DNA of 5,135 nt, from assembly GCA_016880375.1 (NCBI GenBank), contig JAEHDO010000299.1:1-5135 (forward strand), given 5' to 3'. The translations under genes and the position numbers were made by a program. This DNA comes from Betaproteobacteria bacterium. GTDB taxonomy: Bacteria > Pseudomonadota > Gammaproteobacteria > Burkholderiales > Rhodocyclaceae. The notes under the pieces were generated by a model that worked only from the letters and a program-made list of their open reading frames with translations, did not search any database and had not been told where the DNA came from. Below are positions 5,071-5,135 of this stretch, in pieces; position 1 is the stretch's first letter, and every line of letters begins with the position of its first letter.

Positions 5071-5135
5071 ACCGCCACCAGGCGCTTGCCGTCGAGCCGG
5101 GGCACGACGTCGTAGAGGCTCTTCTGCGCGGCGAA
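5067..5135 (-). CDS. C-terminal end of an unidentified protein
   Basis: Only the last 22 codons and the TGA stop are inside the window; the gene enters from the right edge. The visible tail ends VVPRLDGKRLVAV. The frame is chosen because its TGA overlaps the ATG of the hydrolase as ATGA, the classic arrangement of translationally coupled genes. The other two frames give Arg- or Trp/Ser-rich peptides. No family can be named from so short a tail. Its position suggests it belongs to the same operon as the hydrolase and hydratase, and the sequence to the right should show whether it is an acyl-CoA or oxidoreductase-type enzyme. Confidence 0.6.
   Translation of the reverse strand, partial: FAAQKSLYDVVPRLDGKRLVAV

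Noticed and set aside
3640..5115. Long forward-strand open frame (491 codons) opposite the hydratase and hydrolase
   Set aside because: It spans two well-identified minus-strand genes and their junction. The translation is a low-complexity run of Val, Ala, Arg, Gly, Asp and His with no motif, a typical high-GC antisense artefact.
1..5135. CRISPR array, tRNA, insertion sequence, toxin-antitoxin or phage-defence genes
   Set aside because: No regularly spaced repeats, transposase motifs, terminal inverted repeats or small paired genes were seen. All space is accounted for by the listed genes and short gaps.

Overview
High-GC, densely packed proteobacterial chromosome segment in which every recognisable gene lies on the minus strand, so transcription runs from high to low coordinates. 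A Tat-exported sulfatase, an OprB-type porin and a second outer-membrane barrel protein show a Gram-negative envelope. The GC-rich coding and acyl-CoA-type genes would fit a beta-proteobacterium or relative; this is inference and no species is claimed.

Right part (5135 to 3724): a tightly packed run of three genes. The last 22 codons of an unidentified protein overlap the start of an epoxide-hydrolase-like alpha/beta hydrolase by ATGA. Three bases after the hydrolase stop comes a MaoC-type (R)-enoyl-CoA hydratase very like the HtdZ/NodN group. The packing suggests translational coupling and a shared task in breaking down or modifying acyl-CoA-linked lipids or other hydrophobic carbon sources.

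Middle (3723 to 406): a 70-82 base gap carries a good extended -10 element inside an ATTGT-N8-ACAAT dyad, probably the start of a second transcription unit. It encodes a Tat-signal sulfatase-superfamily hydrolase with an unusual formylglycine motif (CTSSR) and then an OprB-family porin. The two are separated by 47 bases that hold a perfect 8-bp GC-rich hairpin. The simplest reading is a periplasmic ester-cleaving enzyme paired with the outer-membrane channel that admits its substrate; the substrate cannot be read from the sequence.

Left part (405 to 1): 276 non-coding bases, AT-rich near the middle, with a partial Fnr/Anr-like box. They lead into the first 43 codons of a small outer-membrane beta-barrel protein cut by the window edge. 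No RNA gene, CRISPR array, insertion sequence or tRNA was seen, and no wholly new system is evident. The most unusual items are the sulfatase active site and the intercistronic hairpin.
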